Positions 42,601-56,600 of a stretch of 64,000 nucleotides of DNA are shown piece by piece (positions within the stretch are counted from its first letter, which is position 1; each line of letters opens with the position of its first letter). Position numbers and translations under genes: made by a program. The notes beneath the pieces were generated by a model. That model did not search any database. It saw nothing but the letters and a program-made list of their open reading frames with translations, and was not told where the DNA came from. The stretch comes from Prosopocoilus inquinatus (lineage: Eukaryota > Arthropoda > Insecta > Coleoptera > Lucanidae), in assembly GCA_036172665.1 (NCBI GenBank), contig CM069877.1, positions 23,709,001-23,773,000 of the forward strand, given 5' to 3'.

Positions 42601-44605
42601 TCCAATCCGCAGCCCAATTTGGGGATGGCTAACTTGATCTGGTGGTTCTATGTTAGCTGTCTCCTCAGGCGATATAGGGCTCTCCACATACTTTGATAGT
42701 CAGGTTTACCGCTTGATGTTTTCTTAGTGACCAAATAATGCACGTGGCGCCTTCAATCTGCCATCGAATCGATGATCTGCCAACTCTTGCCTACCACGCG
42801 ATGCTGTCTTCGGAGCTCCCCGATTTGGCCAAATTTCTTCCTAAACACCTGAGCGATTCTTTTGGACATTTTCAGGTCTTCTGCTACGCAGTGGGCCAGA
42901 CTGTACTCCAGTGGCACTTTAAAGAGATCTTGTTGCTTCTCCGTGGTAACTCCAAGCCGTACCTCACTTCCTTCGGCGTGATGAGACATGAAGGTTTCGA
43001 AGCTCATTTCGGAAACTTGCGGCCTTTGTACTGTCGCTTCATCTGCTTCTCCATGGTAAGGGGCTATCCGGTTGAAGTGGATTACTTTGGGTTTGCCATG
43101 GGGGACCTTCTTGATGCGGTAAACGACGTCATTGATCCGTTTCATTACTTTGTAAGGACCTTCCCAAGAGGTCTGCAGTTTTGGGGACAGGCCTCGACGT
43201 CTTTGGGGGTTATAAAGCCAGATCAGTGCTCCAGGTTGGTATCCCTCGTTTTGAGCGTTGATGTCATAGTGCTCCTTCATCCGATCGCTGGCCGTCTGTA
43301 TATTGTGACGCACTTGGTTGTGGATGTCGTCCATTTTCCTGCGTAATTTGCTCACGTAATCTTCGCCGGCAGAGACTTCGCCGCCAGGTTTCACACCAAA
43401 CTTCAGGTCGCAGGGCAGTCTCGGCTCTTGATACCGAGTACCACTTTCTTCGGAGTCTCCTCTGTTGTCTCATGAACGGACGAGCGGTATGCCATTAGAA
43501 ACAGGGGAATGTATGTGTCCCAGTCCCTCTGATGGTCGGAAACGACCTTGGACAAATGTCGGTTGATGGTTCTGTTGAACCTTTCCTCCATTCCGTCCGA
43601 CTGTGGGTGGAGTGCAGTTGTTCTAGTTTTTCGTACCCCGAGCAGAGTACACACGTTCTTGAACAAGGCCGATTCAAAGTTCCTTTCTTGGTCTGAATGC
43701 AGTTCCATAGGTGCACCATACCGACTGATCCATTCCCTGACAAGGACATCCGCAATAGTGACTGCCTCTTGGTTAGGTATGGCGTAAGTTTCAACCCACT
43801 TGCTAAAGTAGTCCATTACCACGACGATATACTTGTTTCCACCATTCGTTTCTGAAAATCGGCCGGCTACATCGATGGCAACTCTCTCAAAAGGACTTCC
43901 AACGTTGTACTGTCTCATGGGAGCCTTGCCTCGCCTGTGGGGACCGTTACTGGCTGCGCAGACTGCACCCTTTCTGCACCAATCCTTCACGTCTTCCTTG
44001 CAGTTCACCCAGTAAAATCTTTCGCGAACCTTCTCCATAGTCTTCTTAATTCCTAGATGCCCTCCCGAAGTTCCATCGTGAAGTCCCCTCAGAACTTCTG
44101 GCACCCTATTCTTGGGGATTAGTAACTATGTCTTCTGTTTCATGCCTTCCTGATTTTCTATGCTTCGTCTCAGAAGACCACGATCCAACACTATGGAGTC
44201 CCACTGCGCCCAGTATGATTTTACGGACGGTGCACATGGTGCTACCTCTTCCCAGGTAGGCCTCGCGTCCCTGCTTTTCCACTCTAGCACTAATTTCAAA
44301 TCCGGGTCGTACTCCTGGTCTCTTCGCAGTTCTTCGCCTTGCCATTTGTCGTCAACAATGGTTGTCCTCGTCGCAGTCGTGGCTACTTTCTCGTCCAAAC
44401 GACTACATTGCTTACACTCTTCGGCACAGGGTCTTCTCGACAAAGCATCGGTATTTCGATGGCTAGTGCCTGCCCGATGCTGAATTTCAAAATCGTATTC
44501 CTGAAGTCGTTCGATCCATCGTGCAACTTGCCCTTCTGGGTTCTTGAAACGGAGAAGCCATTTTAGAGCGGCATGGTCGGTCCTCAGGGTCTACCATACA
44601 AGTAC

Positions 44606-44651
<46 letters not shown>

Positions 44652-47600
44652 TATTTCCCAACAGACAGTACAAGTCTATAATGGACATTAGTTTAAGGGC
44701 GTAGAAGGCGCACACTGAGCTAATATACTAAATAAGAAAAAAAAAAATAAATATTACAAAAATAGTATCAGCAATAACAAGAAGTAGAGATACTTTGCGG
44801 CAACAGTAAAAATAACACTATTAATTACCGCAAACAATAACTCTAAATTTAAGCTAGTTAATTCTAAGTTTAACTGAAAGATAAAGACAATATCAAAGAT
44901 GAAAGGAGCAGTGTCGTTAAGTTAGACATTATATTTTGCCAGGATTTTCCTTTTTATTGGAGCACATTTAAACTTTATATGAAATATATCAAAAACAGGA
45001 TCTGAGCAAATGTCATTATAAAGTCTGAAACAAGTGATCAGAGGAGAGTGTAAATGATGGAAAGTGTTTGGAATATCATAATAAAAGGTAACAGGACATC
45101 TGCTTGCGATTCGAGGCACAATTAACTTTATATCACTTAGTAATGAAGGGCAAGAAATTTCCTCATGCAAAAGATTTTGTAAAAATGTTAAACAGTTAAA
45201 ATTTCTTCTGGATATTAAAGAATTTTCATTTCAGTACTTGTAGAAATGTTCTATTGTTTTTACGACGGCTAGCAATTCCCTTCTTGTTACGCAATAGTTT
45301 CGTTCCGGCTTTGATAGGACTTTACTGAAGTAGCCGATCACCTTCTCTTGCCCCTCTTGTATCTGGGAGAGTACGCTACTAATCCCAACGTTGCTAGCAT
45401 ATGTGTCCACGACAAACTTGCCTTCCGGGAGAGGATAACTCGGAATAGGAGCACTAATCAAGTACTGCTTTAGTTGTTCAAAACCAGTTTGACACTGTTG
45501 GTCCCATTCAAATGGACGACCTTCTTCAGTGAGTTTTGTCAACGGCTTAGCAATGTCTGCAAATCCAGGGACGTAGCGCTGATAGTAAGTGCACAGGCCA
45601 AGGAAATTCCTTATTTGGTGTTTATTTCTGTGAGTTGGCTAGTCTTTCACCACCTGAATCTTCACAGGGTCCACAGCGATTCCATTTCCATTAACAATGT
45701 GCCCTAGGTAATTCACTTCCTTCTGAAACAGGTGGCACTTCTTGAGGCTAAGCTTTAGTCCAGCTCCGCGAAGCCGCTGGAACACTCTTTCCAGGTTCCT
45801 TAGGTGGTCGTCGAACGTTTGTCCCACGACAATTATGTCGTCAAGGTACACCATGCACGTTCTCCAGGATAGACCTTTCAGAACCGTCTCCATTAACCTC
45901 TCGAATGTCGCTGGAGCATTACATAACCCGAATGGCATCACTATGAATTGCAACAGACCCATACCAATGGAAAACACCGTCTTTTCTCGATCTTCAGGCG
46001 CCAGCTCCACTTGCCAATATCCACTCTTTAAGTCCAAAGTTGAGAAGATCTTTGAGCTGGCCAGGGTGTCCAGGGTACCATCAATCCGTGGCAGGGGATA
46101 GCTGTCCTTCTTGGTGACATTGTTGAGTAACCGGTAGTCTACACAGAACCTGGTGGACCCATCCTTCTTCTTCACAAGCACTACTAGTGACGCCCACGGG
46201 CTGCTTGATGGTTCTATTACATTATCCCTTTCCATCTCACGAATAATGCGTTCCGCGTCCTCACGCTTCGCCAATGGTAATCGCCTTGAAGCTTGACGGA
46301 TAGGTCTTTCTTCTCCAGTCTCTATTTTGTGTTTCACGACATCAGTTCTTCCCTTGGATCCATTTTCTACCTCGAATACATCTTGATAGCGGCCGATCAG
46401 ATTCTTTGCTTTTGTCTTCTAGTCTGGAGTCAATTCCTGGGCTGTTGACATAACCATTTCCCATAATTTCGTTGGGACTTTTGCTTCTGGCACGTTTGCT
46501 TCAAGTTGGCGGGAGATGGAGGACACCATGGTGCAGCTTCCCAAGACGGTTCCTTCCTTGATATTGACGGAGAAACAATTGACGTTCATCAGGCGGACAG
46601 GTACTTCCTTCTTCGCCGTCAACAACATTTTCCCAACGAGGACAGTTCTTCCAATCCTCTGATCATCAGTATTAGGTTCAACCATAATGACTTGCCCATC
46701 TTGAAAAACACCGTCCAGTTTTGCGTCGACGATAACCTCAGTCCTGCTGGGCAATACAACATCTTCAGCGAGGACTACTCGAGCGGCCACGTCTCCTCGT
46801 TGATGTAGAACCAATATCCTCATCATTGACCGCCATCACGCCACGCTGTAAGTCCAATTGAAACCTGTGGGCACACATAACGTCCATGCCCAAAATTGCC
46901 TCGTCCACTAGGTGTGCTACCAATGCACGGTGTTTTATTGGAGTTGAACCAATGGCGATAATAACCTCTACTTCACCGTGGACACTTGCTGATGTTCCAG
47001 TTGCAGTTTTCAGTCTAGGAAAGGAAGGTCTTCGTCGCACCCGTATCCAATAACATGGTGTGAGGAATGTCATCAATGGTAACATCCACGAAGACACTGC
47101 TGGTTAACTGCCGTAGGGATAGTACTTAGTTGGCTTTCGTCTTTGGGGGCCTTTGAATACGGATCGACGTTTGCCCCTCTGCACCGACCCGGCTTAGTTT
47201 AACTGTGGCCTCCTTGGATCCTGTCTGGGCTTTGGACATCGCCTGCGAACATGTCCTTCCTCTTGGCAATTCCAACACACCAGCGGCTCCTTCTGCTTGA
47301 AGACCTATTTCACAATGCGGCGAACATCCTCAGCGGTGGTATACTCCCTGGGTCACTCCTTTATAGCAGATCCCACCTTGGCGTTAGCGGATTCTTCCTC
47401 TTCTTCCTCTTGGAAGTCCATAGCCGCTCGCACCTTGACATGCCCTCTTGAGACTCGTCTCGCCGCTTCAAATTCCAAGGCATAAGCTAATGCGTTTTTG
47501 GACGTCTTCGGATGGGTCTTTCTCAATGCCTGCTGGTTGTCTGAGTCACGGATTCCATCTATGAAGGTCTGCACCGTCAAACATTTGAGGAATTCAACAG

Positions 47601-50600
47601 GAGCTGCGGGATATGCCAACTGAGCCAGACGCGCTACGTCCGCTTCGAATTCCTGAAGACTTTCTCCGGATTTCTGACAGCGATTCCTCAACTGCGCATG
47701 AATACCTCGGTCAGATGGGCCTGTCCGTAACGCATTTTACTTTTTTTAACATTTAACTATGCCTTAAACTGACAGGAAAGCAAAGTGCCATTTCAGTTCA
47801 AAATTTTATAATTTACAGTTAATTTTCGTATAGTTCTTGTTCGTGAAAATTGCAGAAAATTTTAAACAAATAAAAATACTTTTAAAAACGAGCTAAAAAT
47901 CTAATTTATTAACTTACTTAACGTTTCGCAAATATAATTATTTGCTTTATCAAAAGTGAATAACGGAAATATAAACAAAATTGTTTATATTTCCGTTATT
48001 CATTTTTGTTAAAATAAATAAGTACAATAAGTATATTGATTTTTTTTGTAATTAATTTCAGTTTTTATTCTAACGTGGTTGTAGTAATAATTGAGTTTAA
48101 AATAAGGGAGGTCGACAGAACCTTTTTTTTCTTTTAAGGAATCGATGCTTGAAAAAAGTTGTGTATGTCTGATTTAAACGCAAAGTTATTTCGTTAGTTA
48201 GTTATAATTATTCGCGAAAATCAGTAACCATCAGATTAAATTTATTAAGGAAAACAAACAGCTGTCATTAATGTTATCTAATATAGGTACTTTCTTCCGC
48301 TTAAAAGTTTCAATCGTGTTTCGAATAGTTTGGACCTGAATTTCGTAGTTGTTGCAACAAAACACCTGACTTGAATTTTTGATTGACAGTTTTTGTAAGT
48401 AACCATAATTCAATCCAAACAAGTTTCAAAAATAGAGAGATTGAAAGAAAAGAATGTCTGGTTTTGAATCAAAACATGTTTGGATCACGATTTTGTGAGT
48501 GAAAGAAAGCACTTGTATACAACACAATACAACTTGAATACAACTTGTTGTATTCGATCCATCAGTGCTTTTAATTAATGTCTCTTATAGGTTAACCAAA
48601 TGTCATTCCAATGTTTTCCTTATTATACGGACTGTTCGGTCTCAATATGTACAGTTGTAAATAATTTATTCGTTTTTACAACTTAATTTGTCATGTGATT
48701 AAAGAAAACAAGAAACGACATAGCTTTATGCCAATTTCACGAGTATGACAGTGACGATTGATCGTTACAGTGAGAAAGAACTTGTCACACTGTCTAACAC
48801 GTTAAATTCACATACAGCTACTAAATGATTTCTTGTTTATTTCAAATACAACTTTAGTTAAAGAAACTTTAATTATAAAATCAGAAAACGAGCCGAAAAT
48901 TAAACTGAATCAAACGCTATTCGAAAAAATAAAATATTTCTATATATCTTTAAAACCGTATACAGACTGTTCATGGGAAGCCGATACAGTAGCTAACTTT
49001 CTTATTTGTACTTTTACGAAGTAACTTAAATTAGAAAACTTTGAGCACTTCCTCCTCGATTTTATGGTGCCTTTGAAAAACAAATGACTATCAGGTTTTC
49101 AAAATTGTCTATTGTTTTCATTTTTTTTTAATGAAACGTTAGGTTTTTTTTATCATTACATCTCGTTTAGAATGTCAAATTAATTATGTCTCTAAAATAT
49201 TATCTTCCAAAGCCTACTGTTTTATAAATGATTTAGTTACAAAATCTTGGTGATCACAGAAAATGGCTAAATAGCTATCTTTCTCATTTGAAATTATACG
49301 AGGTAGCTTAAAGTAGAAAAGTTTCAGGACATTTCCTGCTCGATTTTATGGTACCTTCGGAGAAACAAATAACTATCAGATTTTCAAAATTTTCAATTGT
49401 TTTCAATTTTTTAAACGGAACATTATATTTTTTAACACCTCTCGCGTTCAGAATGTCAGACCAAGTCTACGTATCTGAAATATCCCCCTCCTAAGTCCGC
49501 TATTTTATAAATTATTTAGTAAATAGTGGTATTAGACGCTTTAAAACATATCGCGCTTTCAATATTTGTGTACAATTTTAGTGTATGTTGCGTTCTTTCG
49601 CGCTTAAAATTTGAAGTTGTTTTTCCCGCGTTTGGAAGTTGGAAGTAATCCTTCGTTTGCTCAGTTGCGCATGTGCAGAGTGGAGGAAGATGCATTTTTC
49701 AGTGTGTCGCGGGTTGCGAATGAAACGCGTATTGAACGAACGATTTATTGACGAATTATTTATTGATAATTTTAGTGTATGTTGGCGTTCTTTCGCGCTT
49801 AAAATTTGAAGTTGCTTTTCCCGCGTTTGGAAGTTGGAAGTAATCCTCCGTTTACTCAGTTGCGCATGTGCAGAGTGGAGGAAGGTGCATTTTTCAGTGT
49901 GTCGCGGGTTGCGAATGAAACGCGTATTGAACGAACGATTTATTGACGCTTTTTCTAAAAAATAATGTAGTAAATAGTTTGTGCCTAAATCAAATCAATG
50001 TTAATATTGTTATGAAGCCCATTTGCATGTTACAAATGTGAGAAATAAAGTTATTACTTTCTGAAATTTAACAACTAGTGTCGAAGCGTTTTAAGAACAG
50101 TCCATTGTTGTGAGGGAGTCTACTCGGTACACCACGTTTCGTCACGTTCAACCCCAACAATTTGTTTGAGCTTTTTATTAAGGTTCCGAATGCTTGATCA
50201 CAAGGTCGTAGCGACCACGATGGTAGCGACCACGATATACACCATATACCACGTGGTAGCGACCAAAAAGAGAAAAAAGAGCGAATAAAGTTTTCGATCC
50301 GTCAGCACACAGTTTTCTTAACCATCCAGTTCTTATGAAATCCGCAAAATAATTTTTTTGTCCTTCGAGCCACATATTCCTACCTGTTCGTAAATCCTCC
50401 TGCAAGAACTGTTAACCACTTTCCGGAACATAAAATTTGGTGAAGGTGAGAAATTTTCAATTTTGACAACATGTCAACGGCTGCTTTGATCAAACGTCAA
50501 CAAGAAATTTTTGATCGCATTTCGGCATTACCTCGCGAAATTAAGGATAAAATTGAAAACAAATCTCTCACAAGATCGAACAAATTAATTGATGTGAGCT

Positions 50601-53600
50601 GTGCTTCCCTTAATAAACATTGGGAGAAGTTCTGCAACAACCATGAAGTTTTGGCTTTAGAAAAAGGCATCGGTAACACAGAATATCAAGCAAATAATTT
50701 CTTTTCCGAATCCGAACTGGCCTACCTTACAAGTTGACACTCCTAGAGGAACTTCGCCCACTGTCAGAATCAAATATAACAGCTTCTGTCAACTTAATTC
50801 CTGCAATCACGAGAGAATTGTTACCTCCTCTCCCGAAGGTGCCTTTTCCTGAATTTTCTGTCTCTTATTTAGAATGGGAATCTTTCCGAGACGTGTTTGA
50901 AGGAATGGTGCTCTCGGGAGGATGTTAGCCAAGTTCAGAAGTTACTCCTATTAAAGAGCGCTCTCAAAGGTGAAACAGCTTTACTGGTACGAAACATTGC
51001 AAGTACAGCGGCGAACTTCGAGGGTGCTTGGAAAGCTGTGTGCACTCGTTACACCAACGAAAGTCTCCTTGTTAATGCCCATTTATCCGATCTCTTCGAT
51101 TTACCAACGTGATTCCAAGAATCTGCTCACGATATGCGTGTTCTTCTTGACCGTGTACGTGAAAAACTCCGCGCTCTTCATCAATTGTCTCGACCTGTTG
51201 AACACTGGGATGACATCATGAGAATGGGAACTGCATCTAACTGCTTTTGACACACAAAGCAATTTAGTTGATCCTAATTATGTACCTTCGTAACCGACTT
51301 TCAAACAAGTAGAAAACTTCCTGGAATCCCGAACCCGTGGTCTTGAAATGTCCACTCTGGGCTCTAAGACCGTCGTCGTCTCCAGTCTAAACTCACGCAA
51401 ACCTCCTCCAAGCCGTCGTGCTCATCAAGTTTTGGTTCGACGCAAAACAACGTGCTCGTTTTGCGGGAATGAACATTCCAATTTTTCTAGTGAAGCCTTT
51501 CGCCGAAAGAATTCACAAGATCGACTTTCCGAAGTAAGAAGACCACATCTGTGCTTCAACTGTCTCGGCCAGCATCCAAAACGAAATTGTAAGTCCAAAA
51601 AGACCTGTTCCACGTGCAAGCAGGATCATAATTCACTATTGCACGACTCGATCCAAATGTATCCAAACTAGTGATGCGACGAGTTGAGTAGACTCGCTAT
51701 CAGACTCGATTCTCAAAGGTACTCATTGTACTCGAGTAACTAATTCTGTGAACCCGAGTCAGCAGTACTCGAGTCGACTCGAATACGATACAAGTACTCG
51801 AGTATCGACTTTAGAATTTGTAGACTCGAGTCCCAAAGGTATTCGTTCTACTCGAGTATTGCAGTGACACCGAGTCAGCAAAACTCGAGTCAACTCGAGT
51901 TCGAGTAATTGAGTACCGGCTTTAGAATTAAATAACGAGTCCAGTAGACTCGATGTCAGACTGGATTTTATTGGATTCTCTTTATAGAGCCTTCTCTTTA
52001 TAGTGAATGAGTACCAAGTTTAGAATTGAGATTATGCGTGACAAGTTTCATTCGTGTTAGAAGTACTATGCTTTTGCTAAAACAGTCGACTGCCGCAATA
52101 ACTTACTGTGACAGTCAGACGCTTGATATCGGGGCGGCTTGGCGGCGGTCATTGTTTTTTTTTTTATATTTTATGAAAAAGATTACATAAAAAATGAATA
52201 AGTTCTAAAATTTCAACGGGAGTACAGTTTTTTGTAACTGAAAAGGCTGTTAAATATTGTTAAATAAAAACTGAAAACTCATACTCATTTAATGAATAAT
52301 TTGTGGCTCTATATTCTATATTTTGTTTTCTTTTAAAGAAAATAATTTTAATCCAACTAAACATGCAATTACATAGTAAATAAGTTTTTCTTTTTATTTT
52401 ACACAGAGCCTGCACACTTTATTATGAGACATATCAAATAATATTACATTGTTACAAAATTTTAAATTTATCTGAACCGCCAGAATACATTAATAAATAA
52501 AACACGTGACGATCGGAAATCAAGTCAAATATAGAATGAACTTTGTTATTTTAAACGGAACGTTCAATATACAGTTGAAAACAAAAAAGTAGACAAATTA
52601 CTGTTTCCTGTAATTATTTTTCCTCAAAATGCTATAGAGTAAAGCCGAATTCACAGGTTTTACCACAGTTTTAAACTTGTTAATTTTGAAAGATTTTAAG
52701 TTTGTTTAAAGTTATTTATGAAGTCGTCTTTAATCATTACCATTTTCAGAAAGAATAATTAAAGGAAACTGTAATTTGTCTACTATTTTTGCTTTCAACT
52801 GTAAAGTCGGGATATATGGAATACCCATTCTTTGGGCCGTCATAAATTCTGAACTAAGATACTAAATACTCAGATATTTTAATTAAAAATACTTTATGTT
52901 GTTTTCCAGCGGTTGTATATAATAAATTTAAGAAATACATATTTTTGGGGAAAATTCTGAAACAAATTAAAAAAACTGCATTTTCATGATATTATTTAAA
53001 ATGGCGGATAATATAGAATATGAAATGATGATATGAAATAAGAGAAAATATGCAATACTTTAAGTTAATAAGGTAAAATATCAACTGTTGTACTAATCTA
53101 CACTATAACAAACTAACTTTGGTGTAATTTTAAAAAATACGCCAAAATACATTTTTCTCGTACCGCGCGAAAACTTCCAAAACGATAAATTCACAAAATC
53201 ATGTACTGTAAAGTTATGCAGTCTTACCAGCTAAGAACCTCTGTAGTAATGACCTATAACACCGAAACTCATGTTAATGCCAGAGTCGTTTAACAGATGG
53301 CGCTTCTTATTTCAAAAATACTGGGTATTTCATATTAGCCCGGTCTATTCCATATATGTATGCTAACTTTACTCTACATATTTTCTTGGATTAAAAAAAA
53401 ATACTTAATTCCTAATTCAAAATATAGGTACATGTTTATGTTGTTTTGTTTATTTGCATTTTCATTTTTTTACGATATTTAAGTTTAAAAAAAATGTGTA
53501 TTTATTTTAGTAGACCTTTGCATTAACAAGAGTTTTTAATGCGTAACAGGAGCTAATTGTAATTAACAGACAAAACGTTAACAGCTAGAACAAATTAACA

Positions 53601-56600
53601 TTATACAGAAGATCAAATTAAAGAATTTTTCTTAATAAATTTTAGGGAAAAATCAGTAACTAGAAAGTTATAAGAGTTTAATGTGAAATTAATTAACAAG
53701 TAAAAGTTACTACTTGTAGTAATATTTTACGTTTTAAATTTTGGTATTTACAACCATTTAAAAAAAATCTAGTCTCGTAAAAGTTACGGATATTTCATTT
53801 TTGTGTCAAAGAAGAAATTAAGAAACTTAACTGTAACTTTTTTAGGGTTTTGGTCAAAAACGAATTAAGAGAAAAGCTATATTTTAATCTTCTACAGCTG
53901 CCCTATCAATCTCCTCCGTACGTTATAAAATAAATTAATAAAAGTAAATCAAACCCTAATAATTTCAAGCTCAAATATCATGAAAAGTATGAAACCAAAT
54001 AAAGACAAACTACAAATTGTTGGAATTAGGAATCCTTCTTAATTCAAAAAAATATGTTGCGAGTTGAACATGAATGCTTCTACGGACGTCATCCATGATT
54101 GAATTGGCTACCGGTTGAAAACACGTCATTATTATTTCTTCCACTGCCGTCATGTCGCCCTTCATTGTAGAAGAACCTCCTCAGGACTGATATTGCTGGC
54201 TGTAGCTTTTTCCTAGTCGTTGAAACTGACGGGAAGCAATAGAACACCATTAGCAGCTCTGAGGAATTTCTTTTGTAATGAAGAGCAAAACGTCGGCGTA
54301 GGAAATATCTTGATGCGGTTCCAAAAGGAATCAGTCATTTGGGTTTCCGATCGGCACTTGTTTAATTTTTTCTTCATAATTTCTTGATTCAAACAAATTC
54401 CTAAAAGTTACATTTTACATATTTTGATATACGTATCTAAAGAGTGTTGATAACGTTAAAAATGTAAACAAAAATACTGCATCTTTATTCTATCGATTCT
54501 ACTAGCAGTAAAAAAGTAACGTCATGAGTACTCATATTTCCGGGTTTAGTTAAATGTTCGAAACTTTTAATGTGGACTCGAGTCAAAACTCGCATTTTTT
54601 ATAAAAAAGTTTAAGTTTATTACATTCTTTAAAACGGCGAGTCTCGAGTTCAATTCGAGTACTCGAGTACTTTTATCTGAACTCGAGTCAATTGACTCGA
54701 GTCGACTCGATTCTTTCAAACGGCGATTTTCAGCCAAGTACTCGAGTCTTTTGATCTGGACTCGACTCTCTTGACTCGAGTCAAGACTCGATTCTTTTAT
54801 AAAAGTATTCGAGTCGACTCGATTCTTAAAAACAGCGACTCGTCGCATCACTAATCCAAACGTGTCAAAATCGGGATCGCCTTTGCCGTGTGCAGCTCGA
54901 AACGATGCGTCATCCAGTATTACCAAATCCGTTCATTCATGCTTGGCGAGTGATGATGTCTCGCAATCAATCGCATTGTTGGCCACTGCACTTGTGACTG
55001 TCGTCTCACCGGTAGGCGAACGTATCCAAGCACGCGCGCTTTTAGACTCTGGATCCGAAGTATCATTCGTTGTTGAACATATCAACGTTCAACGTCTACA
55101 ATTACCTCGACAGCGCTCCTCTGTTCGCGTTGTTGGAGTTGGTGCATCCACTTCCGTTTCTGCTTCTTCGGTCACTAAAGTGTCTTTCGAATCCCGTTTC
55201 GATGAAGACACTCACCATACTGTGAACGCTTACGTTTTACCGCGATTAAGTGGTCGCTTTCCTTCGCGAACTCTTTTGCCCATAGAACCGCCATTACTGA
55301 ATGGACTCCGGCTAGCAGCTCTAGCTATTACGAAGATCAGAAGATCGAACTTCTCCTCGGTGCTGATGTCTTCAGTTCCTTGCTCCGACTTGGAATTCAC
55401 GTCATTCCAGATTCCAAAGTCGTAGCCCTTAACACTTCTTTGGGTTGGGTACTGATAGGTACCTTGGATAGTCCCGTCAGTTCTTCGGTGACTTTGCTTC
55501 ACTGCTGCATTCAAGATGATTTAAACAACACACTACGCAAGTTTTGGGAAATTGAAGCGGTTCCTGAAAACATTCACGAATTCTCCCCAGAAGAGCAGGT
55601 TTGTGATCAAAACTTTTCAGATACATATCGCCGCGATGAAAGTAGACGCTTCATCGTTCGCCTGCCGCATCGTGCTGAAATCGCAGATGGTGACAATCCC
55701 AATCGAGCAATTCGATCATTATTCGCGCTTGAACGTCGTTTCTCGAATGATAATCCATTACAATTGAAATATGCAGAATTCATGCAGCAGTCAATGAGAC
55801 ATGTGGAAAGGACTGAAGCTTCTCCTTCTTCCCCGAGTTGGTATCTTCCTCATCATGCCGTTGTACAACAAGGCCCGCAAGGAAGTAAGCTGCGTATTGT
55901 GCTTCATGCTTCTCGAAAGAACACACAAGGTCACGCTCTCAATCAAGTTTTGCTTCCAGGTCCAGATCTGCAAAACGATCTCACGCTTGTATTGACACGT
56001 TGACGTAATTACAAATTTGTGTTTTGTGCAGACATTGTCAAGATGTTTCGACAGATCCTTGTCTATCCTGCAGACAGGGACCTGCAACGCATTGTCTGGC
56101 GCACCAGCCTGTCGGAGGCTATCTGCGATTACCGACTCAACACAATTACTTACGGTACCGCTTGTGCTCCTTTTCTTGCGATTCGCGTCTTACGTGAACT
56201 TGCGATTCTTGAAGGTGAGCGATTACCTCTGACTCGCTTGCTGTAGCTATCAAACGACGTGATGAATTGATTCAACTTCTTGCGTGTGGTCAGTTGGAAT
56301 TGAGTAAATGGTCGGCAAATCATTCCACGTTACTTCGTAATGTCTCCAGAGAATTAAGTACCCTTTCAGATTCTATTGAGCTTCCTGAATCCACTAAGAT
56401 GCTGGGCTTCTTCTGGGATTCAAAGTCAGACGCATTCCATTTCAAGCAACGCGCATTCTCACAGATGTCAGAGGTTACAAAGCGCTCAATGCTCTCTCGG
56501 ACAGCGCAATTATTCGATCCTTTAGGTTGGATATCTCCTGTTATCGTTGTAGCAAAGATTCTGCTCCCAGACTTATGGCTTGCCGGAAATGATTGGGATG

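Larger units (their letters stand above)
42030..47737 (-). mobile_element. Ty3/gypsy element, copy 2, 5'-truncated
   Basis: Same family as copy 1 but lacking the 5' LTR, leader and gag N-terminus; homology stops abruptly at 47737. It keeps the 3' LTR, macrodomain, integrase, RNase H, RT, protease and part of gag, with a LINE inserted in the RNase H region. It is oriented like its host gene (minus strand), so its LTR polyadenylation signal could act on the FASTK transcript. Confidence 0.93.
47738..50162. other. Giant intron between gypsy copy 2 and BEL/Pao
   Basis: Contains an inverted pair around 47935-48005 (AACGGAAATATAAACAA mirrored), the 75-bp shared repeat at 48305-48385, the left end of an inverted-repeat element (48963), two tandem copies of a unit of about 285 bp (about 48955-49525) and a 194-bp tandem duplication (49574-49960). 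No exon seen. Confidence 0.6.

Noticed and set aside
54190..54350. Possible hAT transposase C-terminus on the minus strand
   Set aside because: Only a handful of suggestive residues and stops nearby; not enough to annotate.
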